This document shows positions 35,150 through 46,293 of a stretch of DNA of 64,000 nucleotides, in pieces; position 1 is the stretch's first letter, and each line of letters begins with the position of its first letter. A program made the translations under genes and the position numbers. The DNA lies in the NCBI GenBank assembly GCA_023897205.1, contig JAHWDD010000006.1, positions 4,092,001 through 4,156,000 of the forward strand, written 5' to 3'. This stretch comes from Exophiala sp. HKRS030. Taxonomy: Eukaryota; Ascomycota; Eurotiomycetes; Chaetothyriales; Herpotrichiellaceae. The notes under the pieces were generated by a model. It was not told the origin of the DNA. It searched no databases and saw only the letters and a program-made list of their open reading frames with translations.

Positions 35150-35743
35150 TCATGATGAGGTGTACTCTGCTGGTAGCCCTCGTGGACCTATTTCCCTTCG
35201 TTTCTTAATCAATCTCTCATCCTCGCCGGATTTCAGCCGTTCTATCAGCTCCTCTGGTTTGAAATCAGTCCCAATAGGATTTTCGGCGAACAAAGGCCCA
35301 GACATAAACTCTGCAGCCTCTTCTGCAGTATCGAAGTTGTCGACTTGGGTTTCGATGGTATTGCCGTCGGGATCCTCATAATACATGCTGGTTGTAGGGC
35401 CGTGATTGATGCACCGTTTTGGAAGGATCGAATGGGCCTTTCTCTGTTCATAGGCATTGACAAGGTCCTGTAGCGTGTTGAAGGTGAACGCAACGTGATG
35501 CATTCCTGCTGCTGAAGGAACACGTGGAATCGTGCCGGGGGCTTGGACTATTGCTATCCGGTGGTGCTCGTCGTCGTATCTAATGAATGCCAATACTTCA
35601 TTTCGATGACTCACGAATCCTCCAAGAAATGTGGTCCAGTAATCCACCATAACATTCAGGTTCGGGGTGCGCAAGACGATGTGTGCAAGAGCCGCAGGAC
35701 TGATGACCCGCGGTCGTGGTTTCTCGTCGGCATTGATAGACAT
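35150..35743 (-). CDS. VOC-superfamily (glyoxalase / type I extradiol dioxygenase-like) protein
   Basis: Single-exon, 197 residues from the ATG at 35743 (MSINADEKPRPR). The first metal-ligand His is in LAHIVLRTPNL, a second in GMHHVAFTFNTL, and the acidic ligand near MYYEDPDGNTIETQVDNF, which is the H-H-E pattern of vicinal oxygen chelate enzymes. The C-terminal ~50 residues (GTDFKPEELIERLKSGED) match fungal biphenyl-2,3-diol-dioxygenase-like annotations. The single VOC module plus tail is shorter than two-module bacterial extradiol enzymes, so the reaction is not fixed. Membership in the aromatic cluster fits its position beside TF-2, with convergent orientation. Confidence 0.82.
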   Translation of the reverse strand: MSINADEKPRPRVISPAALAHIVLRTPNLNVMVDYWTTFLGGFVSHRNEVLAFIRYDDEHHRIAIVQAPGTIPRVPSAAGMHHVAFTFNTLQDLVNAYEQRKAHSILPKRCINHGPTTSMYYEDPDGNTIETQVDNFDTAEEAAEFMSGPLFAENPIGTDFKPEELIERLKSGEDERLIKKRREIGPRGLPAEYTSS

Positions 35744-37031
35744 ATTGGTGGCTCTAGATAACAATTGAGACAAAGCGATAATTGCCCGTTACTCTACACG
35801 ATGTTGACCATGTTTGCTTTTAGTATTACGAGTCGTCTTCGGGTCCCTTTCCCCGATCAAAACTTCGCCGAACCCCGTGCCAATCGGGTTCGAAGTCCCC
35901 GTGCTTGCTCGGCAAGCTTGACTCGTTGTTCCATCGGCAGTTTCATTTTTGCACAACTCCTGGTCAACATGTGATCGCAGGGTGTGACTTGTTGACGTTG
36001 AGTAGGTCAAGTCATTCACTAATCGGGAGGAACTCACTCAGGATACCGAAGAGGAGTTGTGGCTTGTACTCAGTACTAAACAAGGCGCGATGCGCGACCC
36101 TATCTACCGGCTAAGCTCAAGGCTTGAATAGTGGGTAGACGTGACTCTAACTACCAGCATAGATGACACCGATGGGGAACTCCCGATCATCAAGAATTTC
36201 AAGTCGAGTCGTCCATGTATAAAGATCTTCCCTACAAGCCCAAGTGTAATGCCATATCACCTGCGCTCCTTTTAAGGCACAAGCTGGAAACCAAATGTCA
36301 GATTACCTCCGATTGTCGATAAAAGCATATAATAAACTATCCGGCTCTTTACCCCGCGCTTTCTCTTTCTCCGCTCTCCCGTAAGGCAGCCAAAGGCAGC
36401 AGCTCCCAGTAAAGCTAAGCAGAAGACCAGTGCTTTTAATTGCATATATGCCACGATGTGTCTATCTGTAAGGCTGTACTGCTAAGTATCATGGTTGACC
36501 ATTAGGTGATCTGTGCGTCGTTGTCGAGAGAAACGTGCCGAATAGATCTAGCGCACAGACAGGCATGCCGCGTGATGTCTGGCTCTGTGGTTTGTGACAT
36601 GTCCAGCCTCGCGAAAGGCAGAAGCTAGTGATACCACTATTGCTTCCCGACCTTGCTTGCGCACTTCTCGCTGTTTTTAAGCACTATGGTTCCCTCCCCA
36701 CATGCAGACAGTTCGTTTTATTGTTTTACCAGCCCGTGAAGAACAGATAGTTCCCTACAAGACACCATTTCCACAGGTTCAAGAACGTTCTCAACACCAA
36801 TATGCATCGGCAAAGCCGTATTCAATAGTTTCAATATGCAATAGTTCTCACCTCAGCCACAAAGTTTTTTGTGACAATGTTCCGGTATGCCATATACATA
36901 AATATGTAGGCCAGCCTGTAGATTGGAGAAGAGCATATCCGTCATCATTCCAAACAGGATTCAGGAGCCTCTGTCCATCGGCTTCCATCCAAGGTCTTGC
37001 TAGAACAACGAAAGAAAGGAAGCCTACCACA
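35744..37031. other. Intergenic, no gene seen
   Basis: About 1.3 kb. An open frame continues upstream of the preferred start of the next gene (from 36702) but its sequence is not protein-like. A T-loop-like GGTTCGAA at 35888 has no tRNA around it. Confidence 0.5.
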
Positions 37032-37814
37032 ATGATGTCGTCCTTCAAATTTCTCCTTCAGCTCATGCTTATCATCAATATGTCATACTTCACTGTCTCG
37101 AGACCAATCATTCTAAGTCGCTCAGGGTGGCAAGATTGGAAACAGGACGATTCCAAATTACCACTCCCACCCTCAGATGATCCCGCGTCTTCAGACTCGA
37201 GGCCACAGCCTGATGATGCAGCCCAACTTGGCATTAACGGAACATTCACGGCTCGATACGTCGACTCGATTGTTGGCCTTAGTCATGTTGTGCCGCTTAC
37301 GGATCTGAGGGATGGTGAGAGCACAACAGCTTTATCTCAGAACATCGAGCGGATTCTCAAACATGCTGAGCTCAGCAGCACGAACAGTACGATCGCCAGT
37401 CTCTTGCTGGATAGGCTTTCTTCGGGCAATAACAACCCCCGCCGTGCTGAAAACAGCGCCTCTGACATGTCCAAGGATTTGGCTTCTCAAAAGTACAGAC
37501 CCGTCTCCCGTACAGAACTCGCTACATTTCTGAGATCTTGTTTCCGTCATGATGCCTGTATATTTTGGGATCATGAAACCCAAGAACTTGTTGATGTCAG
37601 CATGTCGATGCGCGTGAGTGGAGTTATTAAGAAGCAAGGGAACAATCACAGCGTTTGGACATATATTGCATATTGGGTGAGCGAGTTCGGTGTCGATATC
37701 CTGGTGGGAGATCGTTCCAAGACCGGGAATGTCGTCGTCCCGCTAGAATTTGTTCACAGAGGACGTGTAACCGCGAAGGAGATTCAGGTTGTGGTTTCCA
37801 CATGCACCAGTTGA
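37032..37814 (+). CDS. Secreted protein of unknown function
   Basis: From the ATG at 37032 a 260-residue frame begins with a basic-hydrophobic signal peptide (MMSSFKFLLQLMLIINMSYF). It is followed by a disordered Pro/Asp/Ser stretch, then a region with NGT and NSS sequons, RTELATFLRSCFRHDACIFWD, and a beta-rich part (SVWTYIAYWVSEFGVDILVG, VPLEFVHRGRVTAKEIQVVV) ending at Thr-Ser. Three Cys are visible in the mature part. The ORF opens earlier at 36702, but that extension would bury the signal peptide, so I reject it. No family recognised; extracellular location inferred. Confidence 0.6.
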   Translation: MMSSFKFLLQLMLIINMSYFTVSRPIILSRSGWQDWKQDDSKLPLPPSDDPASSDSRPQPDDAAQLGINGTFTARYVDSIVGLSHVVPLTDLRDGESTTALSQNIERILKHAELSSTNSTIASLLLDRLSSGNNNPRRAENSASDMSKDLASQKYRPVSRTELATFLRSCFRHDACIFWDHETQELVDVSMSMRVSGVIKKQGNNHSVWTYIAYWVSEFGVDILVGDRSKTGNVVVPLEFVHRGRVTAKEIQVVVSTCTS

Positions 37815-38638
37815 TGCGCTTATTTTCTGGGGGTTCGCAGCTCCTTGATTTTTCTTCTCATTTGGATTTAGCGATTTATCATCCAATTCTGACAGGGCCT
37901 GGTCGGGCACTGGCTGCCATCCTTCCCTCACTTCTTTGCTTCGGCAATTGGGCTGAGTCCAGTATAATATCAATCTAAAATCGAAATGCCGGAAATTATT
38001 CCTGGAATCTACCATCACTTCTTAACGTTATAATTTCTCCTCCGTCCTTGGGATATTTGATCTTTTACGTGGAGACCTTGTGATGACTGAAAATGGAATC
38101 AAGGGTACACTGTATACTCATAGACGACCACCAATTGCTTGGCGCCGTTAGCCAGTCCAGAGCAGGCGTCAGTGATTTCAGCCAACTTCGTATCTTCATA
38201 GATCCATCGCTCCGAAGACCATCTGCTCCTAAATCCTGTTCCATACCTCGCGATATTTACTTCGTCGATTCTTCGTAAACCAGCGACATCTGGACTTAGG
38301 ATGGAGAAGTATTCTAAATAGCAGGCATAGGTAGTTAATACACCAATGCGGGTTTCCAAGGTCATTAAGTTGAATCAGACGTCCTTGTGTCATCAGCGAT
38401 CAGCCGAACGCATGCCACATTCTTGGCAAACTTGACCTAAAGATGCCATTGACGCTGATGACCGTTGTCTAAAAGGTGATGATGGTACGGCTCCTCCTGA
38501 GGTAGTTTTGTTACATCCTGACAGGTTGGCTAGGCGGTTCCAGAGATTACGAGTGCTTCTGTTTTTGTTTCAGGATCAGTTGAACTCTCTCTCATCTTAG
38601 ATCTCGCGTGATTGGCATTCTCATTCCCCGATGAAACG
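37815..38638. other. Intergenic, no gene seen
   Basis: Region between two convergent genes. No credible coding frame or RNA. Confidence 0.5.
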
Positions 38639-41525
38639 CTACAGTTTGCCAAGCAGACCGTCGTTCAAGAACGAGAAATTGTCCTCCCAGACTGCATCGT
38701 CGGAGGTATTTTGGAACCATGCTGCCTCGACCGGTTGGCTAGATAGTAGAGAGAGCCAGGCTGAAGCATCATTGGTATTGATCAAGTTTGAAGATTGCTC
38801 TCGAAAAGGAGGCTCAAAATCCGATTCAGAGAGTGATGGTTGGACGTAGCTAGATTCGGGTTCCGCGGCCAAAGATTGCTTAGACAGGACAGGAGCATCC
38901 ACTCTTTCAGTTGGATTGCTTTGTCGCAATTTCCAAGAGGAGGCTGGCTTACAGCGAGACTGCTCGAACCCCGTTGGCGGTCTTGCCATTCTTCTGGCAA
39001 GAACCCGTATTGCAACGGCTTCGCTTTGGCTATTTGAACCGTGGTTATGGTCCAGCTTACGAGACAGCTCGACGAGCAGCTGAGCGACTGTCTCGGCGTG
39101 TGGAAATGGAGACGAACACACGAGCAAAATGTCAATTGCCATGAGCAAGTCGGGTCGATGCTCAAACGCGAGACTGGAGTCTCTCAACATACAAGCGATG
39201 AGTGTGTGAGCAGCGGCAGTAATGTGAGAGACGGCGCGGAAGCCACAAAAATGAAGAAGACCGAGGTGTCGTAAGCGTGAGTAGGTTTTGATCGTGTCTA
39301 CCGAGAGGCGACAGGCTTCAGATGTGGCGCCCGCAGACCCTTCCTTCGAAGACGAAGAACTGGAATCCAACTCCTCAATGAGAGCCTGGCGGGCTATTAG
39401 AGTGCGGACGAATTGAAGGGTAGTTCGAACATGACAGGAGTGGAAGAAGCTCGAGGCCGGGTTCGACGCTGCTTCGACCTCTGATAGATATGGTGGCAAG
39501 TCGCACTCGATCTATGGCTTGTTAGTGACCCTTTGAATTATCTTCTATTCGATCAAGCAGAGTGAATACCTTCTCTAGTCTCTGCTGAGCCAATTTCATT
39601 AGCTCGCTACGATCTAGCGGAGGGTAACTCAGGGAAAAAGCCCCTGCTGGTGTTCTTGAAGGGGCGTTGATCGAGGACAAAACCTAGGGCATTGGTCAAC
39701 GTGACTATCAGAATTCGGAAATTCCAACGGACCTGTTCAAGGATCATGTAGATTTCAATCATCTTGACAGCTGCAGCCATTGCTAGCGGCGGGTTATGCT
39801 CTGGCTGGGGTAAAATCTCCGTCTTTTTTATACAGTCATTATCAACAATGGCTGGAAGGTCGACGCTACCTTTCATAACTCAGCCAAGTCGCACCACACG
39901 ACCTGATTAAACTCACATTCTGATAGTCTGATCAGTGGAGGGCGTCCCTGGGAATAGGCAAGAGTGGTATCTAGAGCATATAACGCCCAAAACAAGCGAG
40001 TACGTATCTGATGATCAGTAACTCGTGCAATACCTAATTCTGAAACGGTGCATACCTGCAGGGTCACTGGGTCCATGTTGAACTCCTTGGTGCTGCGGTG
40101 CAAACCAGTTGTGAATGCAAGTCCAACGGCTTCGGCAACGAAGCTTGAGACGAGGCCTAGCAGAATATGAGCAAAATCCAAACGTAAGCCTAGAATCGCT
40201 ACTAACTAGCCGTGCCAGTGCGGCCTTCAGCAAATAATGCAAGGTCTAAAAAGTCAAGTCAGTGGTGTATCCTTAATCAATGCATGAGAAAGCTTACGGT
40301 AAAGCGCGAGGATGTGCCTAATGTCGAGCTTGTTCTTGCTCAGTCTTAGAAAGTCTTGAGCAAGCTCAAAATAGGTCTCGCCAGCTTTCAATCGCTCTGA
40401 TTCTGAAACAAGGGCTTTGGCACTGTCGACCAAACGAACCGTTACGGCCAATATGCTCATCAAAAACGCACTATATTGAGCTGTGCACCGCAATCGGCGT
40501 TGAGTCACCGCAAGAAGTTCCTGAGAACAGCGTCAGTGTTGACGCCTGTGTCTGATCACAGAGACTCACAGCTAGGAAGGAAGGGGCATGAAGAAGTGGA
40601 AAGAAGATCGCTTGAATATAACATCTCGTCAGCACAGGTCACAAGTCGACCACTAGGGAACTGACGCGTGCTTAGGTGATGATCAACCAGTTTGAGCATA
40701 AGCTCTTGTGGACAGTGCTGGAGGCAAACATCGAAAAAATCACCGGAGGACGTTGTAGCTCCAATTATGCCCAAAGCGTCTGCAGAGTGTGATGCAAATG
40801 ATGTTCCAATCTTGTCACTTTCAGAGACTTCGACAGTATGAAGCAAGCCCAGACGAGCAAAAAGGGGCATGCTCGTAGACGGTCCGGAGTAGACGATCTG
40901 GTCATCGGGATCGATGAGTAGAAGATGCTCTTTGCCTGTCCTGGATGGGGTTTCTAGTTGCTGCTGAAACTATCAGTAATTGCGGGCACGAGCCCGGGGG
41001 TACCGTCCTTACGTCTTGCTTTAGCTTGGCAGCCGAAATCGAAGGTCTCGAATTTTCCGGTGATGACACAGGCATTGGAGACGAGAGATTTGAGGTAGAT
41101 TGGCTGGGAGACATGGACGCTTGCAGAGCAAAATTCGATCTCGGGCGCTTCAAAGTCCTTCCGATTTTCTCAGTACAGAGAATTGCATGTGACAGTCAGC
41201 CTACTTACCTTGCATCGTCAGGCTGCATAATCACTCTCCTTCTATCTATGACGTTAAGAGGCCATTCAATGTCAACCCTCAGATAATACCCTGACTTACG
41301 GGGTTGAGAATGTGCATTGCTTGTTGCCTTTACTGCACCTCAAACATGGTCTCTGTCCGTCACAACGAACCTAAAAAGGCCGCAGGTCAGCCAGCGTATG
41401 GGTCATAGACGCAAGAAAGTCCAGCGACTCGCCTTTCGTCGCCTACAGATGTCGCAGGCAACGAGCATCTTCCACCGGATATCGGACATGTCAATAACTT
41501 CCTCATTCTGGCCTGTAGTCGACAT
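38639..41525 (-). CDS. Zn2Cys6 transcription factor (TF-3)
   Basis: Start at 41525 (MSTTGQNEEVIDMSDIRW). The zinc cluster is complete only after removal of a 62-nt intron (41371-41432) with a GC donor: CDICRRRK joins VRCDGQRPCLRCSKGNKQC, giving the exact CX6C spacing. A GTAAGT donor at 41299 begins a second intron whose acceptor I place tentatively near 41165. Next come SPSQSTSNLSSPMPVSS, an intron at 40964-41012, then GKEHLLLIDPDDQIVYSG and GIIGATTSSGDFFDVC. Further exons lie around 40640-39600: LMSILAVTVRLVDSAKAL, FVAEAVGLAFTTGLHRS, TRLFWALYALDTTLAYSQGR. The last exon spans about 39499-38639. The fungal-specific C-terminal domain is clear; several internal splice sites were not resolved. 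Confidence 0.8.
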
Positions 41526-42412
41526 CTTTGAATGAAACAAGCGAAGTCTGGCAAGGCTGATCAAGTTTGTAGAGTCATTACCAGGCATGATGGCCAGTGT
41601 GGCCGGTTGCCCAAGCACTCACACAAAACAATGATGATTCTGAGTTGCGATGGCGTGCGATTTCGTCATTTTGCCTTTGCAGTTCGGTAGCTCGAGTACT
41701 TAGATAAGAGGGACCACTCTTATTGAGTTTGCCACGTTTTACTTGGGTCTGGTATATCTAAGTGGAGAAGTTGGGACAGGGAAGTGGGTACACGGACTTC
41801 ATTTTCCTCACCTCAAGTTCTTTGTACAATCTCCTGAGGAATGCAGCAAATTCGACGAAGTTGGTGGAGTCATATCAAAGGAGCAGTTCAGATTTGATGT
41901 ATGTCTCACCACAGAAGATACGCTTAAGAGTCATATGAAAATACTATAGCAAGAGCACCAAGATTGTACCATATCTGTCATGGATTCCTTCCGGTGCCAT
42001 GGTATAAGTCCTCTGATTGGCTGACGCAAAGTCTTGGCATACCATATTTTCGAACCCCTTGACCCTCAATTAGAATGGCCCGGAGCATCAATGCGCGTCA
42101 GAAAAGACAATACAGAGATCTAACTCAAAGGATCAATGAGACCAGAAATAAGCACCAAGACCAGCCCCTCCGTAAATTCGAAATTGTACTATTGTCGGAA
42201 CGCTCCAGAAGCCGATAGCCCTTCGACTGATGGCCATCCGCAGAACGCTCTCGGATGGCCGAGATCAGTCGGGAATGGCAACTTGATGATAACCTCTCGC
42301 GCCATCGACGTTACCGTCGTTTAAAAACACGATTCCTGCCGCAGTATGAGTTCTTGATATGTCAAGGCATTAAAGATCATACCAGAATTCTACTGCTAAA
42401 CCTACCATCACC
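41526..42412. promoter_or_regulatory. Divergent promoter, TF-3 / DUR3-like symporter
   Basis: About 890 bp between divergent starts. The layout suggests TF-3 may control the symporter, but no operator was identified. Confidence 0.45.
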
Positions 42413-45265
42413 ATGTCTCTCCTTTCCCAGAGCGCTGGATACGCGACCAGTAAGATTATCTTGTAGATGCGGAAATTGCTATTCTAACGATATGCAGTCT
42501 TATGCGGCGGCGTCTTTTTCGCCGTACTCCTGAATGTCATCACCTGGATCCAGAAGCGATACACCAATTTTGACCCTGGAAGGGTTGAGGAATTCTCTTC
42601 TGCTTCTCGGTCGGTAAAGACTGGGATGTACGTCGATGTCTCTGTCCTGTGAGAATCAGAACTGATCTGCTCAGGATATCAGTGGGCATAACTTCTGCTT
42701 GGGTTTGGGCAGCGGTCTTTCTGCAGACCGGGACTCTCACATACCTCTACGGCATCTCTATACCATGGTGGTTTGCAATGGGAGGCTTTGTTGGTGAGAT
42801 CTGATCGCCATCACATGACACAGTTGCCGGTGATTAATATTAAGACAGAAATTGGCGCGTTTGGATTCATCTCGTCGAAGATCAAGGCCAACGCCAGTGG
42901 CGCCTCAACGTGAGTGCTTAGTTGACTCTGAATCAAGCGAAGAAATGCTAACATTCCTCCTTACAGATACCTCCAAGTGGCTAAAGTGCGGTTTGGAATA
43001 CTTGGTCATGCTGCGTACATGTTCGCCGCGCTCGTCGCCAATTTAGTTGTGGGCAGCGAGATTCTCATCGGCGGCGCAGGAGTCATCTCTGGAATGACAG
43101 GCATTAGCATATATGCTGGCATTTGGCTTCTACCTTTGGTGGTCGCTGCTTACGGTAATTCTACAGCCTTGCATTCCAAACTGTTGTGACTAACTTCCTT
43201 CTTAGTTCTCACTGGTGGACTTCGAGCCACCTTCGTGTACGTTCTACGTTCTCAGCCAGTGTCCAGGTATACTCATTAGCTTTGACAGGGCCGATTATTT
43301 ACACTGCTGCATACTCTTCTCCTGTCTGCTCGTTCTCGTCCTGGCAACATATACGAGAGGAGATGTCATTGGCTCACCTGGCAAGCTTTACGATCTTTTG
43401 ATTGATGCCTCTAAGGTAAGACAATGCGAGTCCATAGTAGCCTATGAACTTGCTGATGTGGTACAGACGACCCCAGCAGTGGGCAATGGACATGAATCAT
43501 ACCTCTCTTTTCGAAGTGAGGGTGGCATGTGTATGTAAAACCCTGCAACAAGCTTAGCATCGGCTGATTCGAGGGGAACAGATTATGCAGTGACAGCTGC
43601 TACTTCCTTCTTTGGGTTATCCTTCTGTGATCAGTGAGTTCTGCCGCAAGGCATTGTGCTGCCAAGCAGCTGATTTCTGCTCTTAGGTCGTACTGGCAAC
43701 GCAGCATCGCCGCTCGACCGGCTGGTACTAGCAAAGCTTTCATCTTCGCGGGTTGTTTCTTCTTTTCAGGTAAGTACGATACCTCGTCGGCATGAGAAAG
43801 TGTTAATCCCGTGCGACAGTTGCATTTGGAATTGGATCCTCAATGGGTCTAGCCGCCAGGGCACTTGCAACGAATCCTGCATTCCCAACCTATCCCAATG
43901 GGCTCTCATTGGCGGAAATTGGCGCGTAAGTAGCAATGCACATCTTCGCAATGACATCTTCTAACTTTCGTCACAAGAGGTCTGGCTGGGCCGTACGCAA
44001 GTGTCACAATTCTTGGTAGTGCAGGGCCTGCAATGTACACCATAATTGCTTTTATGGTGAGTACGAGACCCACGTTGCTTTAGCATTGCTAAAAAAAGGC
44101 TTGCTAGGCAACGACTTCAGCCTTGTCCGCTCAATTGGTTGCGGTATCGACTATCTTCTCCTATGACATGTATGTCTCACTCTCTCGGAAAGCCCTGACA
44201 AGACTGTACTGATGTTTTAAGCTATCGCGAGTATATCAACAAAACGGCAACAAACGTCCAGATGATGAGAGCCAATCATATCGGCAAGCCTTGCGTTCTG
44301 TCCGGTTATTTGACATATATGCTGATTCTTACCAGTGGTGGTCTTGTGGGCTGTATTCCTTGCCGGTATCGACACCGCTTTCGCATATATTGGATTGGAC
44401 CTCAATTTCCTTTTTTACTTCATGGCAGTCTGCACTTCTGGCGCTGTATTTCCCATCGGACTATTAATGTGCTGGACTCGCTTGAACAAAGCAGGTGCTG
44501 TTCTGGGGGTTTTTGGCGGTCTGATCCTCGGCATCGTTGCATGGCTAGTCTCCGCAGTGACACTCGAAGGCGAAGCATCCATTATAAGCTTGACTGCAAG
44601 TAAGGTTATACTCGCAGGATCTCTGTCAGCTTTAGGGAGCGGCGCTATCATCTCTATCGTTCTATCTCTCATCAAGCCTGCCAACTTCGACTTTGAACTC
44701 ACTCGAGCTATTGGTCGAGATAGAGCAGTTCCAGATTCGACGACTACCTCTGCTGAGAAGACCACCGAGCTCAATCAAATACAAGTATTTGCTGGCAAGG
44801 ACCTGCGCAACGAGCCCGCTTTGCGTGCAGTTGAAGGTGGAGGCCGGACTGTCGAGGCGGATGCAGAGTATGACAATGAGATCGTCAAGCTCGAGGCGTC
44901 CCAAACTCGTTTCCGCGTAATCACGGGACTCTTCTTGGTTGTCATCCGTAAGTACTGCCATCTGCATCGATACATATCTTACTAACTTGTTCTACAGTCG
45001 TGCTCATTCCCGCTCCACTGGCCGGCACGGCCGTCGTGTATCCGAAAGGTCTGTTTGTTCTTCAGTGCGTTGCTGCAGCTACGTTTGTGTTTGTCAGCTT
45101 GCTCCTCATCGTCTGTGTAAGTCCTAATCTCCCATATAGTGACAAACTAAGCTCATGATCAACTCCTAGTGGCCATTGGTTGAGTCGCGGAAGGAACTCG
45201 CCACCATTTTCAAACGCATTACACGCAATGAAAGACTGGACGTTGATCAACCCGTACAGGAATAG
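42413..45265 (+). CDS. DUR3-like urea/solute:H+ or Na+ symporter (SSS family)
   Basis: Sodium:solute symporter family member close to fungal Dur3 urea permeases. Seventeen exons from ATG 42413 to TAG 45263-45265. The 16 introns are at 42450-42497, 42628-42674, 42794-42848, 42910-42966, 43155-43205, 43237-43288, 43416-43466, 43531-43581, 43634-43686, 43770-43819, 43926-43977, 44057-44107, 44170-44221, 44284-44335 (GC-AG), 44948-44997 and 45117-45169. They leave one frame. Diagnostic sequence: RSVKTGM, KVRFGILGHAAYMFAALVAN, GGLRATFVADYLH, IGSPGKLYDLL, SYLSFRSEGGM, DQSYWQRSIAARP, STIFSYDIYREYI. About 14-15 membrane segments. Urea is the likely substrate by family, though polyamines and other amides are also carried by Dur3 relatives. 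Confidence 0.9.
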
Positions 45266-45804
45266 GGGTAGGAGGTCAGCAAACCAAATCCCGCAACAGC
45301 AACAGGAGGGCTGTTCAAATGATCCACAAGGTGGAAAAGAGAGGCTCTGTAACATTGGTATTGTAGAAGTGTGCAGCAATGATTCGAGTAGGGATCATTG
45401 AGTTTAATAGAATACATCTTAATTTTTTTTTTGGCAAATGATTGAGAGAATACATTAGTCCTAGACCTTGATTTTCGTCCCAGACTTAATGCCGTATAGA
45501 AGAGCTTCTCATAAGGACAATGGAGTTTTGTAAATGCGTTGAGTCGAGCAATGCACCGTATTATTGTGCAATTGACTACGTTGGAAAGATACATCGGCCA
45601 TCCGAAGGTGATGAAGTCCAGTATTCCGCATTCATCACATGTCCGGCGAGAACATAAAAGGCTGAAATGTGCTTCTGCAGTTTTGCGACTGAACTTGCTC
45701 GGTCTCTTCAACCCACCCTCTGACGTTGAATGCACGACTTGCGTGGCAGTAATCTGCTAGCTAAATCAACAAATTCGAGACCACTAGTTAATACTCGTCA
45801 GAAA
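45266..45804. other. Intergenic, no gene seen
   Basis: About 540 bp between two same-strand genes, including a T10 stretch near 45425. No gene recognised. Confidence 0.5.
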
Positions 45805-46268
45805 ATGCCTCGTCCTGCCGTTGCCGACTATGTGGACTCTTTCTTCACCAGGACTTTATTCCAGCCCGACGACGAACTTGCACGATCAGTCCTAGCCACA
45901 GAGTTGGTATCAGACGCGAACATTTCTGTAAGGTCTTTCACGTGTTGCATATTTCTCATGTCACTAACGTCCTTCGGCAGATCAACGGCACAGTCTTGAG
46001 TAGCTCCGAATTTGTCAGTCTTGTCACAGCGCAATTCAGGTCCAGCTTTACGGCGTCCATCATCGAGATCAAAGATCTCAATATTGTGACCGCAAATGAT
46101 ACAACTTCTACAGGCGTGGTTGCACAATGGACATCTTACGTCACTAAGGGCAAACAGGATGGGAAGGAGATCAAGCAGAGCGCCACAACGATCGTACAGG
46201 TCGGAGAGAGGGATGGAGCCAAAGTTGTGCTTGGTCTATGGGAGGCACAGACCGTAGATGAAGCTTGA
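45805..46268 (+). CDS. SnoaL/NTF2-like small protein
   Basis: Two exons (45805-45927, 45981-46268) around a 53-nt intron (GTAAGG...CGGCAG) give 136 residues. Sequence starts MPRPAVADYVDSFFTRTLF and continues INGTVLSSSEFVSLVTAQF, IIEIKDLNIVTAND, GVVAQWTSYVTKGKQDG, KQSATTIVQVGERDGAKVVL. The helix-then-curved-sheet pattern is that of NTF2-like proteins. No catalytic residues can be assigned. It ends 25 bp from the end of the convergent sulfurtransferase gene, so their 3' UTRs must overlap. Not closely similar to the SnoaL-like protein at 31.5-32 kb. Confidence 0.68.
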
Positions 46269-46293
46269 TCTCATAGTTACGCTTGCAGTCTGT

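Noticed and set aside
35880..35925. GGTTCGAA followed by a hairpin-like GCTTGCTCGGCAAGC, suggesting a tRNA or RNA
   Set aside because: No acceptor, D-arm or anticodon arm at the right distances.
36702..37031. Upstream extension of the secreted protein frame
   Set aside because: It would put 110 non-conserved residues before a good signal peptide; the internal ATG at 37032 is preferred.
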